Source: Schlesneria sp. DSM 10557
GTDB lineage: Bacteria; Planctomycetota; Planctomycetia; Planctomycetales; Planctomycetaceae
DNA length: 64,000 nt
Reading direction: 5' to 3'
NCBI RefSeq assembly: GCF_041860085.1
Contig: NZ_CP124747.1
Coordinates: 2,976,001-3,040,000, forward strand
Made by a program: the position numbers and the translations under genes. A model generated the notes under the pieces. That model was given only the letters and a program-made list of their open reading frames with translations, searched no databases and was not told the DNA's origin. Shown in pieces: positions 43,106 to 52,936 of this stretch (the first letter of the stretch is position 1; the number at the start of each line of letters is the position of its first letter).

Positions 43106-43229
43106 GAGAACTCTCGTCAGGTCACGCCAGGGTGGGATCGTTGCAAAGTGACAATCAAACCACCTCGCCAGGGTGGGGATGGAGCCCACCCGCAGTCAGC
43201 CTGCAGTGGATTCCTCTCCCCAGGAACTG

Positions 43230-44549
43230 TCAGGGACGGCCAAGCACGTCCGTGGTTGCCTTGGCTTCGACGGCTTTATGCCCGCCTGTCGAACCGCTCT
43301 CCGGTTTCCGCTCAATCGATTTGGCGGGAACGGATTTTCCTTCGGAAGCCGGCGATGCTGCCGATTCAGGACTTTTCTGGGCCACCAGTTCGGGGTTCAC
43401 CTTGATTCCGACGCGAGCACGCTGCAAACCCGAGACGATCACGCGATCTTCGGGGCCGAGTCCCTCTTCAATGACGCGGCGTCCTTCTTTCAGCAAGCCG
43501 ATCTTCACGCGGCGATAGGTCACGACATCTTCATCGTTGACGACATACACATAACGTTGCCCCTGATCGGACCCGAGAGCTTCTTCCGGAATCAGCAAGG
43601 CAGGATGAGGATTACCAATCGGAACGTGCAGGCGAATGAACATCCCCGGTTGCAACAGCAGGTTGTCGTTTTCGACGGTCGCACGCAGGCGCAGGGTGCC
43701 GGTGGTCGCCGAAATGTGGTTATCAAGGAAGTCGATCTCACCCGTGCGGGTGAATTCGGTTTCGTCCGCCAGCGCGAAACTGACGTGATACTTGGAGTCG
43801 CGTGGCGAAGGAATCTTCCCTTCCCGGATCAGTCGCTCGACCCGAAGCACGGTTCGTTCGTCGATATCGAAGTAGGCATAGATCGGATTCAGCGACATCA
43901 CGGTCACAAGCGGCGTCTCGTCGGCTTTGACCAGGTTACCGGGATCGACCAGTCGTCGACTGATACGTCCGGTAATCGGCGACGAGATCTTGGTGAACTC
44001 GAGATTCAGTTCGGCGATTTCCCGGGCCGCGATCAAACCATCGACTGCCGCCCTGGCTTCCGCGAGGTCTGCCGACACCAGGTCCAGATCGGCCTGTGTG
44101 GTGTTCTTCGTGCCGAACAGCTTGCGAATACGTTCTTCTTCACGTTTCAGGCGATCGACACGTGCACGACCTTGTTCGACATTGGCGCTGGCCCGGGCGA
44201 GTTCTGCGGCGTATGGACGTGCATCGATTTCAAAAAGTGGCTGATCTTCCTGAACGTTCGCTCCGTCGACGAAAAAGGTTCGATCCAGATATCCGCTCAC
44301 TCGCGACCGAATTTCGACAGCCTCGCGGGCAACCAGTCGGCCGGTGGTCTCTTCAAACTCTTGAACTTCTTCCACTACGGGCACCGCAACGCTCACCACC
44401 GGGGGGGGAGCTTCTTTGGAGGGTGGAACTGACTTCTGGCACCCCATCGCCAGTACGCCTGCAAGCAAGACCATGGCCCGTGGAGAACGAGATACGAGAC
44501 TGCGGATGACGACTGAACTCACGTCAAAGCGAAAGGGGAATATTGGCAT
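43230..44549 (-). CDS. RND efflux membrane-fusion (adaptor) protein
   Basis: A 439-residue periplasmic adaptor of the AcrA/HlyD class. An N-terminal signal with a lipobox-like GVLAMGC suggests lipid anchoring at Cys36 or so. Lipoyl/barrel half-motifs (VEIRSRVSGYLDRTFFVDGANVQ and EFTKISSPITGRISRRLVDPGNLV) flank a coiled-coil hairpin rich in Arg/Glu/Ala. The C-terminus has a ~50-residue Ser/Lys/Pro-rich tail not normal for the family. It precedes the pump gene in the same direction. A palindrome lies 11 bases upstream of the start. Confidence 0.94.
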   Translation of the reverse strand: MPIFPFRFDVSSVVIRSLVSRSPRAMVLLAGVLAMGCQKSVPPSKEAPPPVVSVAVPVVEEVQEFEETTGRLVAREAVEIRSRVSGYLDRTFFVDGANVQEDQPLFEIDARPYAAELARASANVEQGRARVDRLKREEERIRKLFGTKNTTQADLDLVSADLAEARAAVDGLIAAREIAELNLEFTKISSPITGRISRRLVDPGNLVKADETPLVTVMSLNPIYAYFDIDERTVLRVERLIREGKIPSPRDSKYHVSFALADETEFTRTGEIDFLDNHISATTGTLRLRATVENDNLLLQPGMFIRLHVPIGNPHPALLIPEEALGSDQGQRYVYVVNDEDVVTYRRVKIGLLKEGRRVIEEGLGPEDRVIVSGLQRARVGIKVNPELVAQKSPESAASPASEGKSVPAKSIERKPESGSTGGHKAVEAKATTDVLGRP

Positions 44550-44559
44550 AAGACGAACC

Positions 44560-44577
44560 TAACATAGCCCAATGTTA
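44560..44577. promoter_or_regulatory. TAACAT-N6-ATGTTA palindrome upstream of the efflux operon
   Basis: Perfect 6-bp arms (44560-44565 and 44572-44577) centred ~20 bases before the adaptor ATG. Its minus strand contains TATAACAT, which could be a -10 box. Position and symmetry suit a dimeric repressor controlling the pump; no regulator gene is adjacent to test this against. Confidence 0.45.
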
Positions 44578-45176
44578 TACAGGCAGGAGGGTAGGAAGCA
44601 GCAAACCGGAGGGACCCCTAGGCAGCGATCTCTATCTTAGGCTGGCGAACCACTCCGAGACAACCGGTTTGCGTCCTCACTGCATCCAATTCAGAATATT
44701 GAATTCCCAGCCCTGCAGCCGACAAAGAACACCTGTCCACTCGACCTTGTACGCTCGATGCCTTCGTGATTATTCGGAAGAAGACGGGGAACCGGAATGG
44801 GGCTGACACACCCGAATTCGCTCGAGAAACAAAGAACTTGACTTCTCGAAAACTTAATCCAGAAATGGGGAATCAGTACACTCGCGCACGAGCGTCCACA
44901 TCTACGTGACCTGAATTCTGATTTAAGGTTACTGCCGACGGGTGTTATGCCTTCATAACCTCACACGGCTTCCTGTCGCGCCGCGTTCAACGGGGTCCCG
45001 CCGGACATTCCTGCTCCCTTTGATGTGCAGCGCCCGGCTCTCGGCACGCTGCAATTCGTTCGGATATCCACACAGCAACCGGGGCCTTGCTTCGCCTGCA
45101 TTGCGCGAAGGCTCCCCGGCCCCGTGAGATCTTCCTCCCCAAAGCGAACCCTCAGACGACTGCGGTCAATTCCTGC
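44578..45176. other. Intergenic region without recognised gene
   Basis: About 600 bases between the leftward 1581-residue protein's stop and the efflux operon's upstream palindrome. No gene was recognised; short frames lack similarity. A distant 9-bp inverted repeat (GCAAACCGG / CCGGTTTGC near 44603 and 44660) is probably chance. Confidence 0.4.
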
Positions 45177-48100
45177 CTAGCGATCCGTCCTGGTCAGCTT
45201 GATATAATCCAGGCCGACCATATAGCCCTTCACCGCATTCGGGTTCGCACCGGTAATCTGGAAGCCCAGTTTGTGCGTCCCCTTGGTCAATCTTCTGATC
45301 CCGAATGACAATTCTCCAGTTGTGACGACATCGACATCGTAACAGTCGGCCGGAGCGCCGATCGGTTCGTCATCCAGCAGAAGTTGCACGATTCCGTAGT
45401 CACGAGCCATCGTCAGGACGGCATCGATCTCATAGGTTCCCTCGGTTTCCACCGGCAGTTCCAGTTCCAGCTTCGCTCCCGGGGATGCCCCCGTCCACCA
45501 GAGATGGTCGCTTCCTGACCACTTATCCTTGGTGAAGCCTGCCATGGGCTGACTCGACACATTCCCTGCGGACTTGCCAACGATCTTCAGCCCCTCGCCT
45601 TCAATGGCGTTGGGAACGCGACCCGTTTGCGGATCAATCGGCCCCTTGGGTCCTCGTAGAGCAACCTGGTGGGGCGACCCCAGATAAGCGATCAGGTCGC
45701 GCTGTTCGTCTGACGTCAGTTGGTTCAATTGACCTTCAGGCATGAGCGACAACTCAGAAAGAGTTCGCTCATCGATATCTGTCTTTGCGACCACGACCGT
45801 GTCATTGATCGTCCTGAGTGTCACCGCACTGTCCGTTTCCTTCTGGATCAATCCCGAGATCACTCGGCCATCCGTCGTCGCGATGACTGTCATACGATAG
45901 TCCTTCCCGACAATCGACGAGGGATCCAGAATGTTCTCCAGCAGGTAATCGACGTTGGCACGATTTGAACCCGTGATGTCGGGACCGATCTTGCCCCCTT
46001 CTCCAAACAGGACGTGACACGCGGCACACGTTTTCGCGAAGAGGCGACGGCCATTTCCGAGATCCGCCGTCTTCAACCGAGCCGGGGAAAGACCTTCCTT
46101 ATGCTTGGCAATCAGGGCGAGTTTGTCACTGGCCGTGGGACGAATATCGCCCCAGACCGACTGAATCCGTTTCGCCAATGCTTCGTCCTTGAAACCGAGC
46201 AACTGCTGAACATGGTATGCATGCACATCGGTCCGCGGCACGGTCCCCTTCTCGATCGCATCGAACAGCTTTTCTGCCGACCGGGGACGGCCAACCAACG
46301 TGTTGATCGCATCGCGCTTTTCGCTGTCGGGTAGCTTGCCGTAGCGTTCAAGAATCTCGCCAGGAATCTTTGGCTTGTCATAGGCCGCCAGAGCCCGGAT
46401 CGCGGGACCACGCAGTTCAGTCTCGTCGAGCACCGCTAACAGAGAATCTGCCGCTTCGGTGTCACGACCTTTCACAATCAGTTCCAGAGCTTTCTGGCGT
46501 TGGGGAAGCGGCGCGGACGAATCCTGCAGCAGGGCTCGCATCCGCGGCAAAATTCGTTTGTCGCCAAAGGCGACCGCCACCTGGTCCGCCCGTGATCGAA
46601 TTTCCGCATCGGGGCTGTTGACCAGTCGATCGTAGGCAGGGGTCCACGCTGCGGGCTGCGGAATATTGACGCGGCCTTCAAACGCCTTGTTGATCTCTTC
46701 GAGAATCTGCTTCTGCGTCGCCGGTTCCGAAGCACTCGCCAACCACTCGATCGCCGCATTCAATGTCTTCTCTGTTGCTGCCGCTCTGCGGACAATGTAT
46801 CGAGCGACCCGTTCAATCCGGGCACCTTGGGCCATCGCAATGGCTCGTTTGGGATCCGCTTCAACCAGCGGTTCAATTCCGTACCACAGCACGAGTGGCA
46901 AATTGTGGTCATCGACATCCTCGCCGTGTCCGACCAGAGCTGACGCCAGTTCCCAGCGCTGTTCCAGCGGAAGTCGCTGCAACGCCGACGCCAGGTAAAG
47001 CCGGACGACCGGGGATGAATCGGTCTTTGCCAGCGTCACCAGCGTGGCAAGTTCACCCGACGTAACGGCTCGGTCTTCGAGCATGAGCTGAATCGCCCAC
47101 GCCCGCAGGTCTTCATTCTCAACTCCGGGCAATGCGAGCAGTTGCATCGCCAGATCATGATCAAGTCCGAATACCGCATGGATCGTCCACACGATACGCA
47201 GCTTCTGTGGGACGCCGTCTGCCTGGTCCAGTTTCTTTCGCAGAGCCGACCGAATTTCCATCAGCGAGGGGCTGCCAGCCTGTTGCTTTTCCGCCTGAGC
47301 GACGGCTTCCTGCAGCCGCCGGCGTGCCATCCTCACATACCATTCATTCGGATGGTCGAGCAGCGCTACCAAATCTGGCAGCCGGCTCCCGGAGAGCGTC
47401 TGAAGCATTGACTGAATCTGCTTCCGGTCGGGGCGCCCGGTCCCCTCATACGCGAGATTGTAGACGCGTCCGTTCGTGCGATCCCAGATCTCGGGATTTG
47501 TCCGGTGGCAGGCATTCTTGTCGTACCAGTCAATCAGGTAGACCGAACCATCGGGTCCGTACTTCAGATTGATTCCTCGGAACCATCGATCATTGGCAAT
47601 CAGCGTATCGGGGGCCCGCTTGCCGATATAGCCCGATCCGGATGGCTCGAGCAGACATTCGTTGATGCGGTTGCCGTGGACATTGTGCATAAAGATCTGG
47701 TTACGATAGCCCGCGGGCCAGTTGTCACCCAGATAGATCATTGCCCCGCAGTGAGCGTGCCCACCTCCGGCTGCCAGAGTATCGGCCGGTGCGTGTGGTT
47801 CATGCCCCCACCAGGCATGGTCGGCCAGATTCCCCACGTAGTGGGCGTGGTCCGCAATGGTCTTGATGTCTTCGAATGTGTAGGGATTAAAATGCTGCCC
47901 CCCCTGCCGGTGATAGCGTCCCCCCTGCACCATGTGCCACAGGTGAGGAATCACGCAAGCGGTGATGAAGGCGTGACCGCGATCGTTGAAATCGACTCCC
48001 CACGGGTTACTGGTTCCATGCGAGAAGACTTCGAACTGATGTTTCGTCGGATGATATCGCCAGACACCCGCATTCAATCCCTGACGATCCTTGTCAGCAG

Positions 48101-49922
48101 TTCCAGGCTTCCCGACTTTTGAATGCGTGAAGACTCCGTGACAGCCGTAGAGCCAGCCATCAGGTCCCCAGATGAACGAGTTCAATGTCTCGTGCGTATC
48201 CTGCCACCCGAACCCGTCCAGCAGGACGGTCGCTCCCGTGGGAACATCCCTGGGGAACTGGACGTTCGCATGGCTCACAGGGTTCGGAACCTGATCGGGA
48301 ACATCGTCGCCGTCCTGGTCAGGGATGAACATCAGATAGGGAGCGGCACCGACCCAGACGCCGCCGAAGCCCAGTTCCAGACCGCTGACCAGATTCAGCC
48401 CTTCAATGAAAACTTTTCGTTTCTCAAACCGGCCGTCGCCATCCGTGTCTTCGAGAATCACGATCTTGTCCTTGCCTTCACCGTCGGCGGCACGGATCGG
48501 GTAGGTGTATGCCTCGGCCACCCACAGACGGCCGCGATGGTCAAGCGTGAATGCCACTGGCTGATGCACCAGTGGCTCGCCCGCCGCGAGGCTGACGACA
48601 AATCCGTCCGGCGCAGTCATGTTCGCTGCCGCCTCTTCCGGAGAGAGTCCCTCGGCCATCGCAATTGACTTTTTCGGCTGAGCTGCTTGCCACTCCGCTT
48701 TGGTGACCTGCGAAACCGTTTGACTGAGAACGTGACAGCCTTTCATGCCCCCCACGACGATGTCAGGCCGTTTGTCTCCATTCAAATCCCCCACGCTGAG
48801 CTGCCGCCCGATCCCGGCTTCGCCATCGATCTGGTAGGGAATCCAGTTGATACCCGACGTGCTTCGTTCCAGCTTGAACCAGTACACCACGGCCCCCGCG
48901 TCCCACATGGGACTTTGCTCATGATGGGACCAGTAGGTCTTGCCCGTGACGATGTCTTTCAGGCCGTCGCCATCCATGTCGTGCAGCGCCAAAGTGTGCA
49001 ATTCGGTAAACAGCACTCCGTAGGGGCTTTCTTCCCGTTTCTCGCCCATGATCAGATGTTTGACAAAACTGATCTCATTCCCATCACGCGTCTGTTCGTA
49101 CCATGCGAGCCCAAATGCGTGTGCGTTCAGGCTGGTAATGACGTCATTGTCTCCATCTCCATCCACATCATAAGCAAACATGTCACCTCCCCCTGCCCCG
49201 GCGAAGGCAAAGGGATGCAGTTTCCAGAGAGGATCACCGGCGAGTGACTCGGGCTGTTCCAGCCATCCCCCTTTGAACAACAAATCCAGACGGCCATCGC
49301 CATTCACATCACCGACACCCAGCCCATGGCCAAACGGAGTGTCCGCGATTTTGTCACTGATCACATGGAATGTCTGATTGGCGAAAGACTGCCGGGGATC
49401 AAACGCGATATACCCGAACACGCCATCACGGGCGAAAACCAGTTCGGGCCGAGTATCGCCGACAAAGTTGACGAACTGAGGTGATTCATTCCCCACCTGA
49501 TCGGAAAACTGATGGCGTTTCCAGTGTTTGTCGAGATTCTTCCCCTGCGGATTTTCGAAGATGAAACCGGGTGTTCCGGGAAGTCCCACGGTCAGGACAT
49601 CGTTCCAGCCGTCACCGTTGAAGTCGTAAACCCACGAAAAGAAGTTGTCGGAATAACCCCGCCGGTTCTGCGACTTGGCGGGATAGATCTCATGTCGACG
49701 CTCAAACTTCGGGCCTTCCCACCAGTAGGGCCCATGCACGATGTCGACGATCCCATCCTGGTTGAGGTCCCCGAAGCTGGCCCCTTCAGAAAAGTAATCC
49801 TCCGTGAGCGGCTGTCGCTCGAACCGAGTCAACAGAAACTCTTCAGCGCTGACCGTTCCACTGACGGTCACGAACAGGCACAGCAATGAAAACAGGGAAT
49901 AGCGCATCATCGAAGATCTCAT
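45177..49922 (-). CDS. Giant VCBS/FG-GAP repeat, PVC-type dehydrogenase, HEAT and cytochrome c fusion protein
   Basis: A 1581-residue exported protein (signal peptide MRYSLFSLLCLFVTVSGTVSA). Residues ~25-420 contain at least six FG-GAP/VCBS-type repeats with DxDGDG-like calcium loops (for example NGDGWNDV, NGDGRLDL, DGDGDNDV). Residues ~430-840 form the PVC-type membrane-bound dehydrogenase beta-propeller (GLELGFGGVWVGAAPYL). A helical HEAT-like region (~840-1270) follows. A haem c site CAACH lies at ~1299-1303 with a likely distal Met in SLMPEG. The final ~150 residues form a beta-rich carbohydrate-binding-like domain. It probably oxidises an extracellular substrate and transfers electrons to a periplasmic acceptor. 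Starts at 49910 are also possible. Confidence 0.93.
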   Translation of the reverse strand: MRSSMMRYSLFSLLCLFVTVSGTVSAEEFLLTRFERQPLTEDYFSEGASFGDLNQDGIVDIVHGPYWWEGPKFERRHEIYPAKSQNRRGYSDNFFSWVYDFNGDGWNDVLTVGLPGTPGFIFENPQGKNLDKHWKRHQFSDQVGNESPQFVNFVGDTRPELVFARDGVFGYIAFDPRQSFANQTFHVISDKIADTPFGHGLGVGDVNGDGRLDLLFKGGWLEQPESLAGDPLWKLHPFAFAGAGGGDMFAYDVDGDGDNDVITSLNAHAFGLAWYEQTRDGNEISFVKHLIMGEKREESPYGVLFTELHTLALHDMDGDGLKDIVTGKTYWSHHEQSPMWDAGAVVYWFKLERSTSGINWIPYQIDGEAGIGRQLSVGDLNGDKRPDIVVGGMKGCHVLSQTVSQVTKAEWQAAQPKKSIAMAEGLSPEEAAANMTAPDGFVVSLAAGEPLVHQPVAFTLDHRGRLWVAEAYTYPIRAADGEGKDKIVILEDTDGDGRFEKRKVFIEGLNLVSGLELGFGGVWVGAAPYLMFIPDQDGDDVPDQVPNPVSHANVQFPRDVPTGATVLLDGFGWQDTHETLNSFIWGPDGWLYGCHGVFTHSKVGKPGTADKDRQGLNAGVWRYHPTKHQFEVFSHGTSNPWGVDFNDRGHAFITACVIPHLWHMVQGGRYHRQGGQHFNPYTFEDIKTIADHAHYVGNLADHAWWGHEPHAPADTLAAGGGHAHCGAMIYLGDNWPAGYRNQIFMHNVHGNRINECLLEPSGSGYIGKRAPDTLIANDRWFRGINLKYGPDGSVYLIDWYDKNACHRTNPEIWDRTNGRVYNLAYEGTGRPDRKQIQSMLQTLSGSRLPDLVALLDHPNEWYVRMARRRLQEAVAQAEKQQAGSPSLMEIRSALRKKLDQADGVPQKLRIVWTIHAVFGLDHDLAMQLLALPGVENEDLRAWAIQLMLEDRAVTSGELATLVTLAKTDSSPVVRLYLASALQRLPLEQRWELASALVGHGEDVDDHNLPLVLWYGIEPLVEADPKRAIAMAQGARIERVARYIVRRAAATEKTLNAAIEWLASASEPATQKQILEEINKAFEGRVNIPQPAAWTPAYDRLVNSPDAEIRSRADQVAVAFGDKRILPRMRALLQDSSAPLPQRQKALELIVKGRDTEAADSLLAVLDETELRGPAIRALAAYDKPKIPGEILERYGKLPDSEKRDAINTLVGRPRSAEKLFDAIEKGTVPRTDVHAYHVQQLLGFKDEALAKRIQSVWGDIRPTASDKLALIAKHKEGLSPARLKTADLGNGRRLFAKTCAACHVLFGEGGKIGPDITGSNRANVDYLLENILDPSSIVGKDYRMTVIATTDGRVISGLIQKETDSAVTLRTINDTVVVAKTDIDERTLSELSLMPEGQLNQLTSDEQRDLIAYLGSPHQVALRGPKGPIDPQTGRVPNAIEGEGLKIVGKSAGNVSSQPMAGFTKDKWSGSDHLWWTGASPGAKLELELPVETEGTYEIDAVLTMARDYGIVQLLLDDEPIGAPADCYDVDVVTTGELSFGIRRLTKGTHKLGFQITGANPNAVKGYMVGLDYIKLTRTDR

Positions 49923-50076
49923 CGCGGCGTTGAAGGCAAACCAAATTCAGTCAGGGAGAGTTGCCAAGTATGGCATCCATCCACGATCAGGACAAACCAC
50001 TTTCAGCGTGGGAACCACGACCGGAGCGGAAGTACAGCGATCGACGCGGGACGAGCCAGGAAGGAGGGAACCCTCT

Positions 50077-51513
50077 TCAACTGAGGATCTCGTGAATTTT
50101 GTTACCACCGTGCGCGATTGCGAGCGGACGTCCGAGACGGTCGGGGACTGTCATGTGCGGGTCAATTCCCAGCAGGTGATAGACCGTCGCAACCAGATCG
50201 CCGGGTGAGACAGCATGGCTGACGGGATACGCAGCCTGCCAGTCGGTTTCGCCGAAGACCATTCCCTGCTGCACACCGCCGCCGAAGAGCAGGCTGAACC
50301 CGCACTGAGGCCAGTGATCTCGACCCGCCTTGGAATTCACTTTGGGAGAACGGCCCATTTCACCCATCACGATGATCAGGGTCGAATCGAGCAGCCCTCG
50401 TTGTTCAAGATCTTCGACGAGAGCAGGGACGCACTGATCCAGAATAGGCAAGTTATACTCCTTGAGCATGCTGAAATTGTTTTCGTGCATGTCGTAGGAA
50501 TGTCCGTACCGCCCGAAAATCTCGGCGTGAACGCTGATAAACGGGACCTGAGCTTCAACCAGGCGCCTCGCCACCAGCATGCTCGATCCGTTCAGGTCCC
50601 GTCCATACCGCTCGCGCAGGGCATCCGTTTCCTGATCGAGATCGAACGCGTCGCGTGTTCTGCTGGAGGTCAGCATGTCGAACGCGTGCTGCTGGAACTG
50701 ACTCAATCGATCAAGGACGCCCGAGCGGCGAGTCTCTTCAAATTCGATATCGAGTTGATCGAGAATCGACCGACGGCGACTCAATCGGTCAACGGTAATG
50801 CCGGGCAGTTCGTCCAGCGAAGGAAGCCGCGGTTCGCCCAGCGGCAGAACCGGGTCGTAGTACGATACCTTCGGTTCCCGCTGAAATTTCGGGTCGCAGA
50901 CGGCGAACAGCGGGTCATATTGGCTACCGAGAAAACCACCGTAGGGTCCGGGTCGTCGAATCCCCGGATACATGGCACTTTCACCCCAGCCGGGATAACA
51001 GGGAAGGCAGACAGCGCCCGGCATCCCTTTGGGGCTCATTCCCAGGTACTGACAGATGGCTCCGATATCTGGCGGATCTGTCGGTTCTGCCTTGATCTGG
51101 GCGAAGCTGCCGTCGGTAAATCCCGTCATGATCGGCAACGGATTGTGTGCGTTATATCCGTGAGACACCGTTCGAATGAGACAAGCCTTGTGCATCAATC
51201 CGGCCACGTTCGGAAGATGCTCGCAGATTTGTAAACCGGGGACTGACGTTGCGATGGGCTGAAATTCGCCCCTGACTTCCACAGGTGCCAGTGGCTTCAT
51301 GTCAAACATATCCAGTTGACTGGGACCACCGAGCAGGTTGAAGAGAATCACCGACTTGACGCGGCCTGCGGGCTTTTGCGGTGACGCTTCCGACGCATGA
51401 AGCAATCGCGGAAGACTGAGCCCCCCGAAGAGTGATAACGCTCCCACTCGCATGAGTTCACGACGAGTGACTCCGTCACACAGTTTCGCAGCACCACCGA
51501 GGATCGTCAGCAT
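50077..51513 (-). CDS. DUF1501 family secreted protein
   Basis: A 478-residue DUF1501 protein with the leader KLCDGVTRRELMRVGALSLFGGL, a Tat-like signal. Conserved landmarks include LGGPSQLDMFDMKPLAP (Gln where the other copies have His), IRTVSHGYNAHNPLPIMTG, GEMGRSPKVNSKAGRDHWPQCGF and the GRPLAIAHGG tail. It lies upstream of the 1581-residue dehydrogenase gene in the same direction, separated by ~155 bases; these two secreted proteins may be co-expressed. ATG 51513 is chosen over a GTG at 51522. Confidence 0.92.
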   Translation of the reverse strand: MLTILGGAAKLCDGVTRRELMRVGALSLFGGLSLPRLLHASEASPQKPAGRVKSVILFNLLGGPSQLDMFDMKPLAPVEVRGEFQPIATSVPGLQICEHLPNVAGLMHKACLIRTVSHGYNAHNPLPIMTGFTDGSFAQIKAEPTDPPDIGAICQYLGMSPKGMPGAVCLPCYPGWGESAMYPGIRRPGPYGGFLGSQYDPLFAVCDPKFQREPKVSYYDPVLPLGEPRLPSLDELPGITVDRLSRRRSILDQLDIEFEETRRSGVLDRLSQFQQHAFDMLTSSRTRDAFDLDQETDALRERYGRDLNGSSMLVARRLVEAQVPFISVHAEIFGRYGHSYDMHENNFSMLKEYNLPILDQCVPALVEDLEQRGLLDSTLIIVMGEMGRSPKVNSKAGRDHWPQCGFSLLFGGGVQQGMVFGETDWQAAYPVSHAVSPGDLVATVYHLLGIDPHMTVPDRLGRPLAIAHGGNKIHEILS

Positions 51514-51625
51514 CGCCTGCACCCCTGTGAACCCACAACCTATCAGCAGAAGTTTATCAATCTTCTGCCGCTCAGGAAGTCACATTCAGGTTTCACTGCG
51601 GTCTCCGTCAGATCTTCGCAATGAA

Positions 51626-52795
51626 TCATCGTTTACTTTTACGCCCTTCGTTGAGACGCTGAATCAGATCGACCCGACTCATTTCGCGATTCTCAGAGAT
51701 TGACCATGTACGAAGTGTTCCATTTCCGCTGGTCGAATAGATCACGTCGCTCGATCTGGCAAAAGCAATTCGAGGGAATTCCGCCTCGACAGGCAGACGA
51801 TGCAGCGGTGTCCCCTCTCTCGCATCGAAGATCTGAATCCCCGCAGCGGGGGATGTTGCGGCCAGCCAGCCACTCTCCCGCGTGAAAGCAAGGCTGATGA
51901 ACGGCACCCCTTCAGACATCTTCGTCAGCCAAAGTTTTTCACCACTCGGGGCGTCATAGACAATCACGTTCCGGTCTTGCACGACCGCGAGCAAACCGCC
52001 GTCATCGGAAAACAGCAGTGACTTCACATGACGACTGTCATCGCGAAATGAGTGAATCCTCACTCCATTCATCACGTCATACAGGGCAATCCCATTTGTC
52101 AATGTCGAGACGGCAAGAACCTGGCCACGTGGGTCCAGAGCCAGTTTTCCTGCGGGGATTTCCAGGGTGAAGTCGACGACCAGCGGATCGTCTTCGGAAA
52201 ACTTCCAGTAACGGGCGAGTGTTCCGTTGGCGACCCGGATTCCGGACTGACCATTCGCAGCCAGGTCGGTCAACAACCGCTGGCATTCTGGAACTTGTTC
52301 AGAAATGAGAGTGGCACCATCCCGAATGATTTCCACTTCGTTGTCCTGGTTGGAGTACAGAACGGTTCGGCCATCAAAGCTGATTCCCCAATTGCCGATC
52401 GCATCATTGCGGCGACGATACACGGGTTGGACTTGATTCGTCTCGAGATCGACGGCAATCAGTTCCCACATCCCGAGTTGACACCAGAGTGTCTTTCCGT
52501 CGGATGTCATCGCGGTTCTCATGATCTGCTGAACTTCAGCGTGAAGCTCATCAGAGTTGCCACCTTGATCAGGAATGAAGAGCGAGTGGCACCCGATAAA
52601 CCCGATCCAGATCAGGCTCGTCACGATAAACACTTCCAGTGCCAGAGTGAGGATCGAGTGCCCGCTTCTGTCCGGGCGCCGGGACTCTTTCTGCGCAGAA
52701 CAGCGATTCTTTGTTCGCTCGTCCAGGGCCCCACCCGGGAAGCACTCAAGGGGTCGAGTGCCGTCGGGATTCGAACGAGTACGGTATCGCTTCAT
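51626..52795 (-). CDS. WD40-like beta-propeller membrane protein
   Basis: A 389-residue protein: a basic N-terminus (ERTKNRCSAQKESRRPDR), one membrane helix (LTLALEVFIVTSLIWIGFIGC, ~60-80), then about 300 residues of WD40-type blades (GISFDGRTVLYSNQDNE, LLFSDDGGLLAVVQDRN, LAFTRESGWLAATSPAA). ATG 52795 has GGAG upstream; the frame is open further upstream without similarity. It is the last gene of a leftward series with an ECF sigma factor, a kinase and a quinoprotein-like protein. A scaffold or sensor is inferred. Confidence 0.82.
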   Translation of the reverse strand: MKRYRTRSNPDGTRPLECFPGGALDERTKNRCSAQKESRRPDRSGHSILTLALEVFIVTSLIWIGFIGCHSLFIPDQGGNSDELHAEVQQIMRTAMTSDGKTLWCQLGMWELIAVDLETNQVQPVYRRRNDAIGNWGISFDGRTVLYSNQDNEVEIIRDGATLISEQVPECQRLLTDLAANGQSGIRVANGTLARYWKFSEDDPLVVDFTLEIPAGKLALDPRGQVLAVSTLTNGIALYDVMNGVRIHSFRDDSRHVKSLLFSDDGGLLAVVQDRNVIVYDAPSGEKLWLTKMSEGVPFISLAFTRESGWLAATSPAAGIQIFDAREGTPLHRLPVEAEFPRIAFARSSDVIYSTSGNGTLRTWSISENREMSRVDLIQRLNEGRKSKR

Positions 52796-52936
52796 CGAAA
52801 ATCTCCGCAGAGTGAGCCCGTTCCGTGAGGAACCACTGGTCAGCCACATCCGATCGTGTGAGCGCACGGCGATCCACGCTCGCCGCTTCCGCACGAGAAA
52901 AAAGAGAGAAAGAAGGCAGCGGGTCGAAGACTGAAA

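Noticed and set aside
43125-43177. Repeated CGCCAGGGTGGG (43125-43136 and 43166-43177) between adaptor and pump genes
   Set aside because: Only two copies of 12 bases; could be chance, and no spacing or periodicity supports a CRISPR or iteron.
43173-44432. 419-codon open frame opposite the efflux adaptor gene
   Set aside because: Antisense to a clear adaptor protein; no motifs.
50215-51234. 339-codon open frame opposite the third DUF1501 gene
   Set aside because: Antisense to a conserved DUF1501 gene and without family similarity.
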